Below, in pieces: positions 60,285 to 64,000 of a DNA stretch of 64,000 bases. The stretch is from contig NC_069694.1 in the NCBI RefSeq assembly GCF_023699985.2, positions 34,615,073-34,679,072 on the forward strand, in the 5' to 3' direction. The position numbers and the translations under genes are program-made. Numbering within the stretch: the stretch's first letter is position 1; each line of letters opens with the position of its first letter. This DNA comes from Odocoileus virginianus. Lineage: Eukaryota; Chordata; Mammalia; Artiodactyla; Cervidae. The notes beneath the pieces were generated by a model. The model did no database searches. It was not told the DNA's origin and saw only the letters and a list, made by a program, of their open reading frames with translations.

Positions 60285-60498
60285 GGACCTCCAACGTGGC
60301 TCAACAGTAAAAATCAACCTACAGTGCAGGATGTGGGGGTTCAGCCCCTGGGTCAGGAAGAGCCCCTGGAGGAGGACGTTGCAATCCACTCCAGTGTTCT
60401 TGCCTAGAGAATCCCACGGCCAGAGGAGGCCGGTGGCTATAGTCCCTAGGGTCATAAAGAGGCAGACACAACTGAAGTGACTGAGCGGGCAGGCAGGC
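60285..60498 (+). mobile_element. Bov-tA SINE
   Basis: Sense copy ending in a (GGCA)n tail, bounded by the 13-bp duplication AGGTTTAAGGAGA at 60272-60284 and 60499-60511. Confidence 0.95.
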
Positions 60499-60511
60499 AG
60501 GTTTAAGGAGA

Positions 60512-61054
60512 AGAGTCCTTGGGCTGGAGCAGTGGATTAATAACTCTTTCCTCCAGGGGCTGGTCCTCAGTGCCTCTGATCTAGCCCTGAGATTTATGTG
60601 TCGTAGGGGGATCATCACCAGTGTGCACATCTAAAATTGTGCTTCCATTAAAAAATTAACTGAAATATTATATTCAAACAGTCTTCCATCATATTTAGAA
60701 ATGTACCAAGAAGTATATAAATAGCCACTCTTGGTGGAATTATTCTAATGGAACTCTCAAGGCAGGATTGGCAGGGTTTAATAATGTTGGAGGGAACTAA
60801 ACTGACAGCGGTGGAGGCAGAGCCTTGGGGGCGTCATTCGGGAAGGGAAGTAGCGAGCAAATCCAATTTAAAAAATGACAAAGCTGTCACCTCACTCAAC
60901 TTATTTTCCTTATTCGTTGCCTTTTGCTTTTCTATTTTTGCAAAGGAGAGAGTTTAGAGACAATTCATATATCACATACATATCAAACTGTAGGGGATGC
61001 TTTGCAAACTAAATTAACCAAGGTCCATTTGTTCCTTCCTTACTTATAAGTATA
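60512..61054. other. Unique DNA
   Basis: A mildly CpG-containing stretch at 60785-60860 ('gacagcggtggaggcagag', 'gggcgtcattcgggaag') sits in a 69-codon plus frame (60748-60957) with no recognised domain. Confidence 0.4.
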
Positions 61055-61068
61055 TATTATTTTCATTC

Positions 61069-61364
61069 ATTTTGTAAATTTTTAAAATTTTTGGCTGCCC
61101 TGGGTGTTTGCTGCTGCACCCAGAATTCCTCTAGCTGGGGCTAGCAGGGGCCACTCTTAGTTGCGGTGTGCGGCTGGTCATTAGGGGGGCCTCTCTGTTG
61201 CGGAGCACGGGATCTAGGGGGTGTGGACTCAGTACAGTAGTTGTGCGTGGGCTTAGTTGCACTGTAGCATGTGGGCATGTGGAATCTTCCCAGACCAGGG
61301 ATTGAACCCCTGTCTCCTGCATTGGCAGGGGGTTTCTTAATCACTGGACCACCAGGGCAGTCCA
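61069..61364 (-). mobile_element. CHR-2 SINE
   Basis: Reverse-oriented CHR-2: 'ttggctgccctgggtgtttg', 'gttgcggagcacgggatcta', 'cttcccagaccagggattga' and head complement 'caccagggcagtcc'. The 14-bp duplication TAT-T/C-ATTTTCATTC lies at 61055-61068 and 61365-61378. Its GC content comes from the SINE, not from a gene. Confidence 0.93.
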
Positions 61365-61445
61365 TATCATTTTCATTCTTACATTTTACTCCTTAATTTC
61401 ATCTGTCCTGTCTTCTTTCTTTTCTTATATACATTAATTAAAGAG

Positions 61446-61478
61446 ATGAATCTTCTTTTTTTCTTTCAGGTGAGTAAT
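61446..61478 (+). other. Adjoining acceptor/donor (recursive-splice-like site)
   Basis: A pyrimidine tract and acceptor 'cttctttttttctttcag' ending at 61469 is followed with no gap by a donor GTGAGTAAT at 61470. This is the layout of a zero-nucleotide exon used in recursive splicing of long introns. It is only a motif match; no host gene is visible on this strand. Confidence 0.3.
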
Positions 61479-61571
61479 TGTGAAAAAGGGAGAGGGATGT
61501 AGCTGATTGCAGTTTAGGTGTCTGGAATCAGGTAGGGGTTTTTTTCTATCACCCTGTGACAGCAACAGCCA

Positions 61572-61595
61572 GAATATAGGGTTTGTTTGTTTTTT
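61572..61595. repeat. Target-site duplication, left copy
   Basis: A 24-bp direct repeat starting GAATATAGGGTTTGTTTG and continuing with T, merging into the poly(T) run. The partner copy is at 62114-62137. The pair delimits the PSMG4 retrocopy. Confidence 0.93.
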
Positions 61596-61671
61596 TTTTT
61601 TTTTTTTTTTTTTGCAGCGGTGGGATCCAGTCCTGTTTATTCAAGCGTCCCCTGTGCCTGAGTCTCTCTGG

Positions 61672-62043
61672 CTAGAACTTCTCCGGAAAGGCCTGCATCT
61701 CCTCCTTGATCCAGTTTTCTACCAGCAACTCGAAGCTGCTGCTGGTGTTTGGAACGTTATAGCTGACAAAGACCTGCTTGCTGGTCTTCCTGGCTAAGCG
61801 CTGGGCAAGGCCGGTGGACATGGTGTCAGACGCGTCCCCAAGGAGGGCAGTGGACAGGGGGATGGAGTCGTAGCGCGTGCACATGGCCACGGCCAGGTTG
61901 CGCAGGTGCGGCGTGGCCCCCACCCAGAGGAAGAGCGAGTCCGTCATCCGCATCACGTGGAAGTGAACGAGCTGCTCCCACAGCCTCGCGCTGAAGTTGT
62001 GCAGGGACACGTCCCCGCCCGCGGCGGCCACCGGCCGCTCCAT
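61672..62043 (-). CDS. PSMG4: Proteasome assembly chaperone 4 (retrocopy ORF, 123 aa)
   Basis: An intact 123-codon frame, the family's usual length. PSMG4 pairs with PSMG3, and the dimer helps build the 20S proteasome alpha ring in the cytosol and nucleus. Recognisable blocks are AGGDVSLHNFSARLWEQLVH (residues 8-27), SLFLWVGATPHLRNLAVAM (36-54), TGLAQRLARKT (77-87), KQVFVSYN (89-96), LLVEN (106-110) and the C-terminus AFPEKF. The start is the ATG at 62041-62043, directly before ERPVAAAGGD; the frame also reads open upstream into flanking DNA, but that part is not PSMG4. Residue 111 is Trp (TGG) where the family has Arg, consistent with CpG decay of CGG. Expression is unknown; it may be a silent copy or a functional retrogene. 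Confidence 0.85.
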   Translation of the reverse strand: MERPVAAAGGDVSLHNFSARLWEQLVHFHVMRMTDSLFLWVGATPHLRNLAVAMCTRYDSIPLSTALLGDASDTMSTGLAQRLARKTSKQVFVSYNVPNTSSSFELLVENWIKEEMQAFPEKF

Positions 62044-62053
62044 CCGCTCGAAG

Positions 62054-62083
62054 CCCGTCCGCGCCCGTCCGCGCCCGTCCGCT
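62054..62083. repeat. Three tandem 10-mers in the retrocopy leader
   Basis: CCCGTCCGCG is repeated three times (last base of the third unit differs), just upstream of the PSMG4 start codon on the minus strand. Confidence 0.9.
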
Positions 62084-62113
62084 GCCACTACCAGACGCCA
62101 GCAGGAAAGCGCC

Positions 62114-62137
62114 GAATATAGGGTTTGTTTGTTTTTT
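62114..62137. repeat. Target-site duplication, right copy
   Basis: The partner of 61572-61595; identical over 24 bp, followed by AACATCATG. Confidence 0.93.
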
Positions 62138-62889
62138 AACATCATGCTATCATAGACTTGGAACATCAAGTATACAAATTCAATAAGATAATGCTTTTGA
62201 TAATGCTAGAAGGAAGTCTTAAGTTACCTTTAGCAGGACGGGTATTCACTACTAGAGTGGAAGAGAGGGCACAATTGGAATGTGAATTTATGTTATCACT
62301 AGGATGATACCATCAAGAGTTACTTTTAAGAATACAAAGTTTCTGGAAAATGACAAAGAACTTGCAAAGAAGAGGTTGGTTTTTACAAAATAAGATTTTA
62401 TGAAAAGTATCTGAAATGAAAAAAAGGACACATGTCTTTCTCAAGAGTGACTGAAAGAGGCCCTCCTTCACAGTCTATCTGTTCTTAAGCCACCAACAAT
62501 TTAACAAGTTACCTAGTCTAATTCACTATTAAGCAGGGGACAAAACACAGTATATACAAAGGGCAGAGTGCAGGAAGAAGTAGCCAGGGGGTAAAGCGAA
62601 AGCAATTTGTAAAGACAGAAGGAAAAAAATTCTACAAAATAGAAGATGAGAATCCATAGTTGTCTGAACACATTTAGGAAAAATTAGCACTCCATATGGC
62701 AATGCTCTGAAAGATCACATAACACAAATTCTTATATATAATAATCACTCAGTACTCAATAAGCGATGGTCTAGATGACTAAGAAAATCTCACGAGATGT
62801 TTAATATTATTATAAATCTATAATTGTTCAGTTGAAAATCAGAATGGCATGTCTTTCATTATATTTTTTAAAAAATCACTCTAAATAAT
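62138..62889. other. Unique DNA
   Basis: No gene or repeat was recognised. Confidence 0.5.
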
Positions 62890-63260
62890 AGCTCAAAACA
62901 GTTACTGTGTGACCCAGCAATCCACTTCTAGGTATTTACCTGAGAGAAATGAAAACTTAGGTTCATACAAAAACCTGTCCACAAATGCTTACAGTTCTTT
63001 CACTTATAATTACTAAAAACTGTAGGCAACCTTCAACTGGTGAATAAACAAACAAACCATGGTACATCTGTCCAAAGAAATACTACTTAGGAATGAAAGG
63101 AATTAAATATTGACATAAAAAGATCTGGGTGAGTCTCAAATAATGATGCTGAATGAAAGGAATCAGAGAAAGAAGCTATTACATGATTATATTTGCATGA
63201 CATTCTGTAAATGGCAAAATTATAGGGACAGAAAACAGCTAAGTGTTTCCAAAAGCTGAG
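62890..63260 (+). mobile_element. Old L1 LINE fragment (L1M type)
   Basis: ORF2-end/3' UTR order: 'tgtgacccagcaatccactt', 'acctgagagaaatgaaaact', 'aaccatggtacatctgtcc', 'tctcaaataatgatgctgaa' and 'gcatgacattctgtaaatgg'. Diverged, without a frame. Confidence 0.85.
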
Positions 63261-63293
63261 AGTAATAAAAGGAATTGGTGCAAAGTGGACGTG

Positions 63294-63506
63294 TGTGCTC
63301 AGTCATACCTAACTCTTTGAGAACAGATGGACAGTAGCCCACCAGGCTCCTCTGTCCATGGGATTTTCCAGGCAAGAATACTGGAGTGGGTAGTCATTCC
63401 CTTCTCCAGTGGATCTTCCTGACCCAGGTATCGAACCTACATTTCTTGGATTCTCTTGCATTGGCAAGAGGATTCTTTACCACTGTGTCACCTGGAAAGT
63501 CCTAGG
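63294..63506 (-). mobile_element. Bov-tA SINE
   Basis: Reverse-oriented copy with the 11-bp duplication AAGTGGAC-G/A-TG at 63283-63293 and 63507-63517. It lies against the right end of an old L1 fragment. Confidence 0.94.
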
Positions 63507-63661
63507 AAGTGGACATGAAGTCATATTTTGAGTGTGAGAGAAATGTTCAATGACCAACAGCCTGAAAGTAGCAGATCCAGGAATTAAACTAAGTCTGCCT
63601 AATTCCAAATTCACTGACAGTGATAAATGTTCTATATCTTGATTGTGTTGGCTACACAACT

Positions 63662-63718
63662 GTGGAGTAGAAAATGGCAATCCACTCCACTATTATTGCC
63701 TGGAAAATACCATGGTCA
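63662..63718 (+). mobile_element. BovA internal fragment
   Basis: 'gtagaaaatggcaatccact', 'tattattgcctggaaaatac' and 'catgg' match the BovA body. Head and tail are missing. Confidence 0.8.
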
Positions 63719-64000
63719 CTGGTTTGTAAATAGTGGAGCATTAAATATGTCTATTGACGTATTTAGGCAGGCACGTCAGACACCATTGCTGTACTTGACA
63801 ACCCATTCACCAGGCGGTCCTCACTGCTTTTCTCTCTCATTGCCTATGCACAGTTCAGTAGACTGGGAGAGGCTTGCTATTATCTCTGTTCATATCTTTC
63901 TTTGACCCCAATCAAGAATTAACTCTATATAAAAGTTATTTTTAAATATATTTGTATCTTGAAACATGAGCTCAAGCTAAAAGAGTTCCTACACAGCACT
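63719..64000. other. Unique DNA to window end
   Basis: No feature recognised. Confidence 0.5.

Larger units (their letters stand above)
61614..62113 (-). pseudogene. Processed retrocopy of PSMG4 (full insert)
   Basis: An intronless cDNA-like insert on the minus strand with a leader of about 70 nt, a complete coding frame, a short 3' UTR containing AATAAA (61636-61641 on the complement), then a pure 24-base poly(A) (T-run 61590-61613). The 24-bp target duplication and the TT/AAAA-type cleavage site on the minus strand fit L1-driven retroposition. The insert is strongly GC- and CpG-rich against an AT-rich background, and the perfect duplication and pure tail suggest a young event. It lacks introns and no own promoter is visible, so it is called a retrocopy although the frame is intact. 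Confidence 0.93.

Noticed and set aside
61131..61365. GC-rich stretch with overlapping minus-strand frames
   Set aside because: The sequence is a CHR-2 SINE with a target duplication; composition and frames come from the SINE.
61906..62121. Plus-strand 71-codon frame, proline/arginine/histidine-rich
   Set aside because: It is the antisense shadow of the PSMG4 retrocopy; the GC-rich body opens frames on both strands.

Overview
The window is nuclear DNA from a ruminant, most likely a bovid. It is AT-rich and gene-poor. It carries many Bov-tA and BovA SINEs, three 5'-truncated BovB LINE copies, CHR-1 and CHR-2 tRNA-derived SINEs (shared by cetaceans, hippos and ruminants) and 3' ends of young L1 elements. 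Older mammalian relics lie beneath these: MIR, L2, MER5A and an MLT1-type LTR. The species cannot be fixed from sequence alone.

One protein-coding sequence is recognised. At 61614-62113, minus strand, there is a processed retrocopy of PSMG4 (proteasome assembly chaperone 4). It has an intact 123-codon reading frame, an AATAAA signal, a pure 24-base poly(A) tail and a 24-bp target-site duplication. It is GC- and CpG-rich against an AT-rich background, so it looks young. No multi-exon gene is confidently visible. Most long reading frames in the window run through SINE or BovB sequence.

Layout. 1-6 kb: two BovB fragments and a tandem SINE pair that reuses one target site. 6-13 kb: mostly unique DNA with MIRs, short SINE pieces, a 3' L1 piece and one exon-like segment near 9.95 kb. 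13-16 kb: L2, MLT1 LTR and CHR-2. 18-31 kb: dense SINEs, with a candidate terminal exon at 20.4 kb and a GC-rich possible regulatory element at 24.8-25.3 kb. 30.9-38.8 kb: no young SINE for about 7.9 kb, with a homeodomain/octamer-rich stretch at 32.3-33.0 kb and a CpG-rich exon-like island at 37.3 kb. 38.8-39.4 kb: a CHR-1 element split by two Bov-tA insertions. 40-50 kb: L1 pieces, including a 5'-inverted copy, and three SINEs stacked at one target. 51-55 kb: SINE-free. 55-64 kb: BovB, SINEs, CHR-2 and the PSMG4 retrocopy.

There are no operons or pathways to describe. The best leads are the intact PSMG4 retrocopy, a set of exon-like segments on the minus strand with good splice signals, adjoining acceptor-donor (recursive-splice-like) sites on the plus strand, and the serial or nested insertions. 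Repeat family names come from remembered consensus features, and boundaries without target duplications are approximate.
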